In this document: one piece after another, positions 26,088 through 35,115 of the stretch
Position numbering within the stretch: position 1 is the stretch's first letter
Layout of the letters: every line of letters starts with the position of its first letter
Origin: Deltaproteobacteria bacterium UBA5756
GTDB taxonomy: Bacteria; Desulfobacterota; Syntrophorhabdia; Syntrophorhabdales; Syntrophorhabdaceae
Reading direction: 5' to 3'
Length of the DNA stretch: 44,970 bases
Assembly (NCBI GenBank): GCA_002418985.1
Contig: DIFE01000161.1
Location: 1-44,970, forward strand
The notes under the pieces: model-generated
Database searches by the model: none
What the model saw: only the letters and a program-made list of their open reading frames with translations
What the model was told of the DNA's origin: nothing
Position numbers and translations under genes: made by a program

Positions 26088-28475
26088 ATGGAAAATTTGC
26101 TATACATAGGAAAAGACATTCCAAGGACCGCCGAGATAGATAAAGTGACAGGCCGGGCGGTCTACATAGATGAATATAAACGGCCCGGCATGTTGTACGG
26201 GAAGATCCTGTACAGCCAGTACGCCCACGCCCGTATCAAATCTATCAATACAGAGAAGGCGAAAAGACTTCCCGGTGTACGCGCTGTGATCACCGGATAT
26301 GACATTCCCGACGTCAGGGTGGGTTTCCTCGGGGACCAGGCCGTTCTGAAACGTGATGTGGTACGACAGTTCAGGGATGAAGTGGCGGCTGTTGCGGCCA
26401 CAAGTCCGGAGATAGCGCAGGAGGCACTTAAGTTGATAGAGGTGGAATATGAGCCTTTGCCCGCAATATTCGATCCCATTGAGGCCATGAAGCCAGACGC
26501 GCCATTGGTCCATGAGTCCGATGCAAGGGGCCGTCCATTGAGGAGCAACATCCTTCCACTGCCATGGAAATTTTCGGCGGGAGACGTTGAAAAGGCCCGC
26601 CAGGAATCCGCCCATATCGTAACCGATAGCGTGACAACTACGTGGATAAACCAGTGCTGTATGGGGACAAGCGGGTGTGTCGCTGAATTCGACAGCAACA
26701 ATAACCTGACCTACTGCGGCCAGACCAATGTCATCTTCGGAGCCAAGCAGCGGATCGCGACCTACCTGAAGAACATAGGGCTTAAGGGAAAGAAGATAAG
26801 AGTCTTCAATCCCGTTGTCGGGGGCAGTTTCGGCACAAAGCTCGATACCGACATATACGAGTTTATTTGCATTCAGCTTGCATTGAAGACCCGTAAACCC
26901 GTAAAGATCAGGTTCACCAGGGAAGAAGAGTTCGCGGTGCTTCCTCCCAGGCAGGCTGCCCGTTTTACCGTTGAACAGGGGTGTGACAAGAATGGGCTAC
27001 TGACATTCCGCAAGGTCGAGGCAATCCTCGATAACGGGGCCTATACTTCCTGGGGAGCCACGACACCATCTGTCATGATGTTGCCCATATCGTCCATGTA
27101 CCGGGTGCCCAATGTTTCCTTTCAGGCCACCTGCGTGTACACGAACAACATCTACTCACAGGCCATGAGGGGCTACGGGAACCCACAGGCCGCCTTTGCG
27201 GTGGAGACCTCCATGGACCACCTGGCCGAAAAGGCAGGTATCGATCCAGCCGAATTCAGGCTGATAAACCGCAATCACCCCGGGGATGTCACCCCCATGG
27301 GACTCAAGATCACAACCTGCCCCCTGGAACAATGCATTACCACGGTGAAGGAAAAGATCAAATGGGACGAGAAGCGCGGTAAGAGAAACGGCCGCGGTGT
27401 GGGGATGGCTTCGTTGATTCACGTAGCCGGTGGGGCACGGGTCTACCTTTCTGACGGCACCGGTATCCGCATAAAGGTGAATGAGGACGGCGAAGTGGAT
27501 GTGCTTTCCGGCAGCACCGACCAGGGCCAGGGATCGCCCACGGTCATTGCCCAGATCATCGCTGAGGCCACGGGTTTCAGGCCGGAGGACGTCAATATAG
27601 TCTTTGGCGATACAGCCCTTGGGCTTTGGGATGCCGGCACCCATGCCAGCAGGCACACGTTTGTTGCCGGAAATGCCGCCGTTCGCGCGGGTGAAATGGT
27701 AAAGCGCCAGATCCTTGAAATGGCGGTCCAATATATCCCGAAACTTCTCAAAAGGAGCTTGAAGCAACAAAAGAAGAAGAACCCCGATTTCGTGGAGCCA
27801 GTTCTTGATTATACGATGGTCGACAGTCCTGAAAAGCTTGACTTGAAGAATCGCATGATATTCCCCAAAGATGCACCGGACCATCCCTATTTCAGGACGG
27901 AGGTGGGCAAAATACTCACCAGCGGGCTTCATGTTGGTGTCGGGGAGAGCAAGGCGGTTGTGGCGGAGGTCTTTTGGGATCCGCCAACTGAAATGCTCAA
28001 CGCCGAGATGAAAGGCAATTATTCATGCACATACGCCTTCGGGACCGCAGGCGTTGAAGTAGAGGTCGACAGACAGACCGGCGAGGTAAAGATCCTGAAG
28101 CTGGTTTCGGCGCATGATGTCGGCCGCGCCATCAACCCTGCGCTGGTAAGAGGTCAGATCTACGGTGCAGCATACATGGGCGTAGGTTTCGGTCTCACGG
28201 AGAGAGTACAGCTTGTCGATGGCAAGGTGGTGAACGCGAATTTCAGGGACTACAAAATATTGACGGCAAACGATGTGGTGCCTGTCGAGGCTGTTATTAT
28301 TGAAGACCCGGACGCTGCGGGGCCTTATGGCGCGAAGGGCATAGGCGAACCGGGTCTGGTACCGACCGCACCGGCCATTGCCAACGCTATCTACGACGCG
28401 GTGGGTGTATGGATCAAGGACCTGCCCATTACCCCCGAGAAGGTGCTGGCCGCCCTCAAGGCAAAAGGTGATTGA
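26088..28475 (+). CDS. Mo hydroxylase 1, molybdopterin-binding large subunit
   Basis: A 795-residue catalytic subunit of the xanthine dehydrogenase family. The a/b hammerhead N-terminal domain (KVTGRAVYIDEY) precedes the Mo domains. Visible Mo-site motifs are VVGGSFGTK (244-251), AMRGYGNPQ, TDQGQGS and GAKGIGEPG, with the catalytic base at Glu754. It lacks the CO dehydrogenase loop with its copper-binding Cys. The substrate is probably a heteroaromatic ring or aldehyde-like carbon next to a nitrogen, as is usual for the family. A desulfurase-like maturation gene follows 67 bases downstream. Confidence 0.9.
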   Translation: MENLLYIGKDIPRTAEIDKVTGRAVYIDEYKRPGMLYGKILYSQYAHARIKSINTEKAKRLPGVRAVITGYDIPDVRVGFLGDQAVLKRDVVRQFRDEVAAVAATSPEIAQEALKLIEVEYEPLPAIFDPIEAMKPDAPLVHESDARGRPLRSNILPLPWKFSAGDVEKARQESAHIVTDSVTTTWINQCCMGTSGCVAEFDSNNNLTYCGQTNVIFGAKQRIATYLKNIGLKGKKIRVFNPVVGGSFGTKLDTDIYEFICIQLALKTRKPVKIRFTREEEFAVLPPRQAARFTVEQGCDKNGLLTFRKVEAILDNGAYTSWGATTPSVMMLPISSMYRVPNVSFQATCVYTNNIYSQAMRGYGNPQAAFAVETSMDHLAEKAGIDPAEFRLINRNHPGDVTPMGLKITTCPLEQCITTVKEKIKWDEKRGKRNGRGVGMASLIHVAGGARVYLSDGTGIRIKVNEDGEVDVLSGSTDQGQGSPTVIAQIIAEATGFRPEDVNIVFGDTALGLWDAGTHASRHTFVAGNAAVRAGEMVKRQILEMAVQYIPKLLKRSLKQQKKKNPDFVEPVLDYTMVDSPEKLDLKNRMIFPKDAPDHPYFRTEVGKILTSGLHVGVGESKAVVAEVFWDPPTEMLNAEMKGNYSCTYAFGTAGVEVEVDRQTGEVKILKLVSAHDVGRAINPALVRGQIYGAAYMGVGFGLTERVQLVDGKVVNANFRDYKILTANDVVPVEAVIIEDPDAAGPYGAKGIGEPGLVPTAPAIANAIYDAVGVWIKDLPITPEKVLAALKAKGD

Positions 28476-28542
28476 GAGAAACGACCATATGAATTGTCCG
28501 GACATGAAAAAAGTAGGTTTTACGAGTGACAGGGATGCTTGA

Positions 28543-29763
28543 ATGGAAAAAAAAAGGCTTATTTACCTGGATAATGCCGCCACGTCTTTTCCTAAGCCGC
28601 CGCAAGTGACGCAGGCCATGATCTATTTTATGGATCATGTGGGAGCAAATCCAGGGCGATCCGGGCACGCGCTGGCAAGGGAGGCCGGTCAGATCGTCCA
28701 GTCGGCCAGAGACGGCCTTGCACGCCTTTTCAACGTTGATGACGCATCCAGGATCTGTTTTACGTTGAATGTTACCGAGGCCCTTAATGCAGTGTTTCAA
28801 GGGTATTTGAACCACGGGGACCACGTGGTGACAACGGCAATGGAACACAATTCGGTTATGCGGCCCCTGGTCTGCTTGCAGGAGATGGGGTATATAACCC
28901 TTGATATTGCCCCATGTGACCGCAAAGGATTTCTCGATATCAGTGCAATGGCCAGTCTGCTGCGCAAAGACACCCGACTGGTGGTTCTGAACCACGCATC
29001 CAACGTATGCGGCACCCTGCAGGATGTGGCTGCGGTAAAAGCCGCCATCGGCGATGTCCCCCTCTTGCTTGATACGGCCCAGACCGCGGGTGCTTATCCC
29101 ATTGACGCAAAGGCTCTGGGAGTTGATATTCTGGCTTTCACCGGCCATAAGGGGCTTATGGGCCCACAGGGGACAGGCGGGTTCTATGTGCGGGAAGGAA
29201 TCGAGCTTAGACCTTTTAAACGCGGCGGAACAGGCAGCAAATCAGAAGACCTTCATCAACCCGATTTTATGCCTGACTCCATGGAAAGCGGGACCCAGAA
29301 TAACGTAGGGATCGCCGGCCTGGGAGCTGCCGTAGAGTTTATTCTGGGAGAGGGTGTTGAGAAGATCCGCCGTCACGAGCAGGAACTGACAGGGGCGCTT
29401 CTCGACGGTATTTTTGATCTGCAAAACGTCGCTATTTACGGTCCGCTGGATCCGGCCAGGCAGACGGCGACGGTATCCATAACATTCGACAGCACTCTTG
29501 CGGAAAACTCGGAAGGTTCACTGGGATGCGGAGCGATCAATCTTGAATGGTTCAATGACAGCGTACCCATAGGCGAGGCAGAGGGCCGCTTCAGCAGCCA
29601 GTATAATATTCTGGTGCGTGTAGGGCTGCATTGCGCGCCGATGGCTCACCAGACCATCGGGACATTCCCGGATGGTACCGTTCGTCTCAGCATGGGGTAT
29701 TTCAATACCCTTGAAGACATTGAACTGGCGGTGCAGGCCATCAGGCGGATCGCCGCAGCTTGA
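28543..29763 (+). CDS. Cysteine desulfurase-like class V PLP enzyme, EF2568-like
   Basis: A 406-residue PLP enzyme of the NifS/CsdB superfamily. PLP is held by Lys203 after His202 (FTGHKGLMGPQGTGG). The catalytic Cys is Cys364 in RVGLHCAPMAHQTIG. This C-terminal motif fits the EF2568-type subgroup, which is often found beside Mo hydroxylases and is tied to supply of sulphur or selenium for the Mo site (known from comparative genomics, not shown here). Before the catalytic Cys it has about 20 extra residues (around SLGCGAINLEWFND) relative to my recollection of the subgroup. Sulphuration of the adjacent Mo enzymes is the likely job. Confidence 0.85.
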   Translation: MEKKRLIYLDNAATSFPKPPQVTQAMIYFMDHVGANPGRSGHALAREAGQIVQSARDGLARLFNVDDASRICFTLNVTEALNAVFQGYLNHGDHVVTTAMEHNSVMRPLVCLQEMGYITLDIAPCDRKGFLDISAMASLLRKDTRLVVLNHASNVCGTLQDVAAVKAAIGDVPLLLDTAQTAGAYPIDAKALGVDILAFTGHKGLMGPQGTGGFYVREGIELRPFKRGGTGSKSEDLHQPDFMPDSMESGTQNNVGIAGLGAAVEFILGEGVEKIRRHEQELTGALLDGIFDLQNVAIYGPLDPARQTATVSITFDSTLAENSEGSLGCGAINLEWFNDSVPIGEAEGRFSSQYNILVRVGLHCAPMAHQTIGTFPDGTVRLSMGYFNTLEDIELAVQAIRRIAAA

Positions 29764-29913
29764 AAAAGCGGTCCGACCCCTGTTGTTCCGAGGTGTGTAA
29801 AGCATAATGGATGTATTGCGACAGGAAGACGAGACAGTGGCAACATCGACCTGGGAGTAAATCAGATGACGGTCATGGAGACAAAACGAAGATGTGCCTG
29901 TTAAGGAGGTAAG

Positions 29914-30333
29914 ATGAAGATCGAAAAGATCGATCATATCTGTTTCGCGGTGAAAGACCTCGAGGAAACGAAGAGAGTATACAAGGAAGATTTCGGCCTT
30001 GTGCCGGCATGCGAATACACGGCGGATTCGGAGAAGATAAAGGTGTCACGGTACTACATCGGCGAAGTTGCTGTCGAGTTCATGGAATCGACGTCGCCTG
30101 ACGGGGAGGTCGCCAAATTCATCGACAAACGGGGGGAGGGAGTCTTCCTGATATCATACAAGGTCGATGACCTCACGAAGGCAATGGACGAACTCAGGGA
30201 AAAGAAGGTCGATCTCATCGATAAAAAGCCCAGGGAGCTTTTCGGCACACGGTACGCTTTCGTACACCACCCGAACAAGCTTCACGGGGTGCTTACGGAG
30301 CTCTTGGAAGGGGATTTCGATATCAACAAATAA
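29914..30333 (+). CDS. Glyoxalase/VOC-fold protein resembling methylmalonyl-CoA epimerase
   Basis: A 139-residue VOC-fold protein with the epimerase pattern KIEKIDHICFAVKDLEE and a C-terminal HGVLTELLEG. Metal ligands His8 and the C-terminal Glu are kept. The His-His of the epimerase motif GLHHMAW is Phe-Leu here (GVFLISYKVDD), so one metal ligand is lost. It may be an epimerase-like enzyme with altered metal binding or another VOC activity. It lies after a 150-base gap, with AAGGAGG before the ATG. Confidence 0.75.
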   Translation: MKIEKIDHICFAVKDLEETKRVYKEDFGLVPACEYTADSEKIKVSRYYIGEVAVEFMESTSPDGEVAKFIDKRGEGVFLISYKVDDLTKAMDELREKKVDLIDKKPRELFGTRYAFVHHPNKLHGVLTELLEGDFDINK

Positions 30334-30393
30334 GGACGCGAATCGCCGGACAAATTTACGGCTTTGAAGTTACCACGATCTGAAGGAGGGAGA

Positions 30394-31536
30394 ATGAAGG
30401 TACTGGTGGTAGGCGGAACAGGAGGCATGGGTCAGGGGGTTGCGAGAGACCTGATCAAACAGGAGCGGATAGAAAAGGTAACACTTGGAGACATCAATAC
30501 CGATCCCGAGAGGGTGCAGGAGAAATTGCGCGCCAGCTCGAAGGTGTCCCTTGTGAAGATCGATGTAAACGATCACACCGGCATGGTTGGCGCGATCAAA
30601 GGAGTGGATGTCGTCGTCAACTGCGCGGGGCCCTTTTACAAGACCGCCGTTGCGGTGGCCAGGGCGGCCGTTGAGGCTAAAGTCGATTACATCGATATCT
30701 GCGACGATTACGAGGCCGCGCAGATCCTGTTCGCCTCCGATATCGATGCGGCAGCAAAGCAGGCGGGCATCACCGTCCTGACGGGAATGGGGTCCGACCC
30801 CGGAACGAATAACGTGCTCGTCAAGTGGTACGCCGACAGGCTGGATCGCGTCGATGAGATCTATCTGTACTGGGTCGTCAGCATTGCCGAACTCGCCGGT
30901 GCCGCCTGGGACCACAGTCTTCACATGGTCCTCGGGAAGATCCCCCAGTACATCGACGGCAAACTGGTTGAGGTTGACGGCGGCGGAGGGGAAGAAGTGG
31001 AGCATTTCCTGGACCCGCTCGGGGAATGTCTTATCAGCTATGTCGGCCACCCCCAGCCGATCACGATCCCCCGCTATATAAAAGACGTCAAGACGGTGGT
31101 CATAAAGGGAGCCCTCATCCCTGTGTGGGTGGACCGGCTTATCAAGGAACAGAAAGACATGGGCCTTCTCGGCAACGAGCCGGTGGAGGTAAAGGGGACC
31201 AAAGTGGTGCCCTACGACCTCACACTAAAGCTGTGGAATACCATCCCTGAAGGCAGGGACAACGGCCCTGCCGCATCGGGGCTCAAGGTGATCGTGAAGG
31301 GCGAACGACAGGGAAAACAGGTGACCTACACCGCCGATATAGTCGGCAGAATGGCCCCGGGAACGGGTCTCCCCGCATCGATAGCGGCGCTCATGATGGA
31401 CGCGGGCGAGGTTACCGTGAAGGGCGTGGTGGCACCTGAAGGCTGCATTGACCCCGACCGGTTCCTTGCGGAATTGCTGAAAAGGGGCGCAAGGATACAT
31501 CAAACAGAGACGATTCGGTCCATGTTCGCGCTTTAA
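30394..31536 (+). CDS. Saccharopine dehydrogenase-like NAD(P)-dependent oxidoreductase
   Basis: A 380-residue protein from the ATG at 30394, with GGAGGG six bases upstream. The N-terminal Rossmann motif is VLVVGGTGGMGQGVARDL. VVNCAGPFYKTAVAVARAA and VDYIDICDDYEAA follow in the manner of saccharopine reductase-like proteins. GMGSDPGTNNVL marks the start of the second domain. The family oxidises or reduces C-N bonds in amino acids, so it may form or split an imine or secondary amine in this pathway. With the aminotransferase-like gene next to it, it suggests a nitrogen-containing intermediate (inference). Confidence 0.8.
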   Translation: MKVLVVGGTGGMGQGVARDLIKQERIEKVTLGDINTDPERVQEKLRASSKVSLVKIDVNDHTGMVGAIKGVDVVVNCAGPFYKTAVAVARAAVEAKVDYIDICDDYEAAQILFASDIDAAAKQAGITVLTGMGSDPGTNNVLVKWYADRLDRVDEIYLYWVVSIAELAGAAWDHSLHMVLGKIPQYIDGKLVEVDGGGGEEVEHFLDPLGECLISYVGHPQPITIPRYIKDVKTVVIKGALIPVWVDRLIKEQKDMGLLGNEPVEVKGTKVVPYDLTLKLWNTIPEGRDNGPAASGLKVIVKGERQGKQVTYTADIVGRMAPGTGLPASIAALMMDAGEVTVKGVVAPEGCIDPDRFLAELLKRGARIHQTETIRSMFAL

Positions 31537-31567
31537 CCCGTCAAGGGTTCCCATAAGGAGGATTCAT

Positions 31568-32827
31568 ATGAAAGAGGTCCCGAAATTGAACATAACGAAA
31601 AGCATCCAGCTTTTTGAAGAGGCGAAGACCCTTGTTCCCGGCGGCGTCCTTGGAGCGAGAAAACCCGGTGATTTTATCATGGGTGAATATCCTATCTTTC
31701 TCGAGTACGGCAAAGGTTGCCGTCTCACCGATGTTGACGGAAACGAGTTCATCGATTTTCTCTGCGGCTACGGGCCGATCATCCTCGGCTACAGGGAGGA
31801 TGAGGTCGATGATGCCGTGTACCGGCAAATAAAGGATAAGGGGTTCTGCTTTACCCTTACCCAGCCGTATCAGAATGACCTGGCAAAAAAACTGAATGCC
31901 CTTGTACCCTCGGCGGAATTGAGCATTTTCCTCAAGACCGGTTCCGACGCGACAACGGCGGCCATTCGTATCGCCCGCGCCTACACGGGAAGGATCAAGG
32001 TCATGCGCTGCGGATACCACGGCTGGCATGACTGGTGTGTCGAGATGAAGGGCGGTATCCCCGAAAAGTTTTATGAAGACGTCCATGAATTCCCTTACAA
32101 CGATCTCGACATGATCGAGGACCTGATGAAGAAACACGGAGACCAGACGGCGGCCATCATCATGACGCCTTTCGGGCATCCCCTTCACCAGAAGATGCAG
32201 GTGCCGAAACCGGGTTTTCTCGAAGGTGTGCGGAAGCTTGCGGACAAATACGGGTCAGTTCTCGTTTACGACGAAGTCCGCACCTGCTTCAGGCTCAGAA
32301 TGGGCGGCGCACAGGAACTCTACGGAGTCACCCCCGACCTGACGGTTCTCGGAAAGGGTATGGCGAACGGATATGCCATCAGCGTTGTTACCGGGAAAAA
32401 GGACGTAATGATGGCGGCCGCATCGAAGCTTTTTATTTCGTCCACGTTCTTCCCCAATAGCGAAGGCTATATCGCCGCCCTGAAGACCATCGAGATCATG
32501 GAGCGCGAGAAGGTCCTTGACAACATATGGGATAAGGGCGGCCGCCTCCTCACGAAGATCCAGAACATCATCGACAAATATCCGAATACCGGCGCCGAGT
32601 TGACCGGTGTGGCGCCGATGTTCCTGGTCACCTTCACGAAAGGCGACCCTGAAACACAAAGAGACCGGCGCACCGATTTCTACACTCAGCTAATCCGCAG
32701 GGGTTTCTTCTTCACACCGCATCATCACGCCTATATCAGCTACAGGCATACCGAAGAAGACCTTGACATGACGGTAAAGGCACTCGATGAGTCGATGGCC
32801 TATGTGAGTGAGAAATATAAGGGGTAG
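31568..32827 (+). CDS. Class III PLP aminotransferase, glutamate-1-semialdehyde aminomutase-like
   Basis: A 419-residue PLP enzyme. PLP-binding residues are Asp235 (VLVYDEVRTCFR) and the Schiff-base lysine Lys263 (LGKGMANGYA). YHGWHDW is typical of the GSA aminomutase/2,1-aminotransferase branch. A heme biosynthesis role is unlikely, because the gene lies in a catabolic cluster and there are no other heme genes here. A transaminase or aminomutase acting on an amino acid released by ring opening fits better. It starts 31 bases after the saccharopine-type gene, with AAGGAGG upstream. Confidence 0.85.
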   Translation: MKEVPKLNITKSIQLFEEAKTLVPGGVLGARKPGDFIMGEYPIFLEYGKGCRLTDVDGNEFIDFLCGYGPIILGYREDEVDDAVYRQIKDKGFCFTLTQPYQNDLAKKLNALVPSAELSIFLKTGSDATTAAIRIARAYTGRIKVMRCGYHGWHDWCVEMKGGIPEKFYEDVHEFPYNDLDMIEDLMKKHGDQTAAIIMTPFGHPLHQKMQVPKPGFLEGVRKLADKYGSVLVYDEVRTCFRLRMGGAQELYGVTPDLTVLGKGMANGYAISVVTGKKDVMMAAASKLFISSTFFPNSEGYIAALKTIEIMEREKVLDNIWDKGGRLLTKIQNIIDKYPNTGAELTGVAPMFLVTFTKGDPETQRDRRTDFYTQLIRRGFFFTPHHHAYISYRHTEEDLDMTVKALDESMAYVSEKYKG

Positions 32828-32838
32828 GGGGTACATTA

Positions 32839-35115
32839 ATGAAGGATGATCTGAATATTGTCGGCAAAAGGGTTGTGCGAAGCGACTCCCTTGCCAAGGT
32901 TACCGGCGAGGCACGCTACACCGCCGACCTCCAATTTCCCAATATGCTTGTGGCAAAGGTGCTCAGGAGCCCTTATCCGCATGCGAGGATAGTCGGTATC
33001 GACGTCTCCGGGGCCCTGAAGGTGCCTGGAGTGAAGGCGGCTATCAGCGGTTTTGATTCCTACGGAGTGAAGTGGGGCGTCTTCAGGTACACACAGGACC
33101 ACGCCATGCTCCATACCGATAAGGTGCGGTATATCGGCGAAGACATAGCCGCGGTTGCGGCCGTCGATGAAGAGACGGCGATAGAGGCACTTTCACAAAT
33201 CAAGGTGGATTACGAGCCCCTGCCTGCCGTTTATGACCCGATCGAATCAATGAAGGACGGCGCTCCCCAGATCCATGACCAGTATAAGAACAATATCAAC
33301 GTTCATATCCATATCGACGTGGGCGAGGTGGACAAGGCCATGGAGAAGGCCTTTCTTGTAAGGGAAGATACCTTCACGGCAGCCGGAGAGGCCTATGCGA
33401 TGATGGAGCCCTATGCCGTCGTCGCCTCGTACAAGAACGGATACCTTGACCTCTATATGCCCAACGCCGGGCCCCATGTGCGTGCTAAAGCGCTTTCGAA
33501 CATGCTCAAATTGCCCCTCAACAGGGTACGGATACGTCACATCAATTCCGGGGGAGCATTCGGAGGACGCTCTGAGGTTGCGCCGGGTGACCTTGTGGCT
33601 TCACTTCTGGCCATCAAATCCGGAAGACCGGTGAAGCTTGTCCTCTCCCGCGAGGAGAATGCAACGAGCTCGCGGCAGGTTCACGACATCATCGCCACCA
33701 TCAAGACGGGGATGAAGAAGGACGGTACGATTCTGGCAAAGGACTACAAGGTGATATACGACGGCGGAGCCTACAGCTCGACGGGACCCATCGCCACCTC
33801 CATCCCTTTTTATGTCTATGAAGAATGCTACCGTTTTCCCAACGTCCGCTATAACGGCTACCGGGTTTTCACGAACAAGGGGATCCGGGGGATGTACGGG
33901 TGTCACGGAAGGGCATTTTTGGCCGGGAACGAAGCGCAAATGGATGTCATGGCAAAAGAGCTTGGCCTCGATCCGATGGATGTTCGGCTGAAAAACGGTC
34001 TAAGGGCCGGTGAAGTTACGGCTACGAAATCGAAGATTACAAGCTGCGGTCTAAAGGAGACAATACTGGCGGCCGCGGAAAAAACCAATTTCAAAAAGAG
34101 ATGGGCGAAGCCTTCGAAGCTCAAGGGTGTCGGCATGGGATGCGTCGCTATCATGTGCGGTTTTCCAATGGGGTTCAGATCGGGTTCTTCCTGCTATGTC
34201 AAGATCAACGACGACGGTCAGGTAACGCTCGTGACGGGACTTGTAGATAACGGGCAGGGAAACGAATCGATGGTCATCCAGGTCGCCTCCGAGGTCCTTG
34301 GTGTTCCCATGAGAGATATCAACCTCGTGTGCGCCGATACGGAAGTGACGAACCTGGACCCCGGTGCCTATTCGCAGGCCGCCGCATTCGTGGGGGCCAA
34401 TGCCGTCAGAGTTGCCTGCGAGAACGCCCGCAAGCAGGTAGTCTCCATCGCCGCAGAAAAGCTGGGGGTGAAGGAGGCCGACATCGGCCTTAAAGACGGT
34501 GCGGCCTATTCCATGAAGGATCCCGACAAGAAAATGCCCATATCCTGGGTCGTGCGGGAGGCGTTCTTCAGGGGAGAGCCGATAGTGGCGACGGGCTCGT
34601 TCTTCCCCAACATAGACTTTGAGAGGGAGTGGGTGACAAGACCCTGGGGACAGATGGCCGGTACATTTTCCTTCGGGACCTCTGTGGCGGAAATAGATAT
34701 CGACGCCGAGACCGGCAGGATAACCATCCCCCGTTTCACGTCAGCCCACGACTGCGGGCGAGCCATCAACCCGATGGCCGTGGAGGGCCAGATGGAAGGT
34801 TCCATCCAGCAGGCGGGCGTGGCGGCGATCACCGAAGGCAACCTCTGGGACAAGGGCCACCTTCTGAATCCGGACCTTCTTGAATACAAGGTGCCGCTGG
34901 CGTGTGATATGCCTGATATGGATACGATCATCATAAGTTCCCGGGACCCTGCAGGGCCATTCGGCGCCAAGGAAGGCGGTCTCACCGTCCGCATGAACGC
35001 ATACAGCGCCGTCGCCTGTGCCCTGACAAATGCCACGGGCGAACTTTTCACGGAGCTGCCGCTGACGCCTGACAAGGTTATGAAGATTCTGGAACGGAAG
35101 AAGGGGGTGAAATGA
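32839..35115 (+). CDS. Mo enzyme 2, HcrA-like large subunit with altered active site
   Basis: A 758-residue Mo-pterin subunit of the xanthine dehydrogenase family in the setting of 4-hydroxybenzoyl-CoA reductase. Pterin-contact motifs are kept (SGGAFGGR 237-244; VDNGQGN). The catalytic-base motif GxKxxGE reads GAKEGGLT, so the conserved Glu is Leu715. Aligned without gaps to the first large subunit here, Leu715 matches Glu754. The RGxG loop also differs: RGMYGCHGRAF (350-360) with about three extra residues. It overlaps the FAD subunit gene by 4 bases. Either the base comes from elsewhere or the enzyme does different chemistry. Confidence 0.85.
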   Translation: MKDDLNIVGKRVVRSDSLAKVTGEARYTADLQFPNMLVAKVLRSPYPHARIVGIDVSGALKVPGVKAAISGFDSYGVKWGVFRYTQDHAMLHTDKVRYIGEDIAAVAAVDEETAIEALSQIKVDYEPLPAVYDPIESMKDGAPQIHDQYKNNINVHIHIDVGEVDKAMEKAFLVREDTFTAAGEAYAMMEPYAVVASYKNGYLDLYMPNAGPHVRAKALSNMLKLPLNRVRIRHINSGGAFGGRSEVAPGDLVASLLAIKSGRPVKLVLSREENATSSRQVHDIIATIKTGMKKDGTILAKDYKVIYDGGAYSSTGPIATSIPFYVYEECYRFPNVRYNGYRVFTNKGIRGMYGCHGRAFLAGNEAQMDVMAKELGLDPMDVRLKNGLRAGEVTATKSKITSCGLKETILAAAEKTNFKKRWAKPSKLKGVGMGCVAIMCGFPMGFRSGSSCYVKINDDGQVTLVTGLVDNGQGNESMVIQVASEVLGVPMRDINLVCADTEVTNLDPGAYSQAAAFVGANAVRVACENARKQVVSIAAEKLGVKEADIGLKDGAAYSMKDPDKKMPISWVVREAFFRGEPIVATGSFFPNIDFEREWVTRPWGQMAGTFSFGTSVAEIDIDAETGRITIPRFTSAHDCGRAINPMAVEGQMEGSIQQAGVAAITEGNLWDKGHLLNPDLLEYKVPLACDMPDMDTIIISSRDPAGPFGAKEGGLTVRMNAYSAVACALTNATGELFTELPLTPDKVMKILERKKGVK

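Noticed and set aside
28490..28541. 17-codon small frame before the desulfurase-like gene
   Set aside because: It has no ribosome binding site, and its only support is closeness to the next start.
31568..32827. Heme biosynthesis hemL
   Set aside because: It resembles GSA aminomutase, but it lies in a catabolic cluster and no other tetrapyrrole gene is present.
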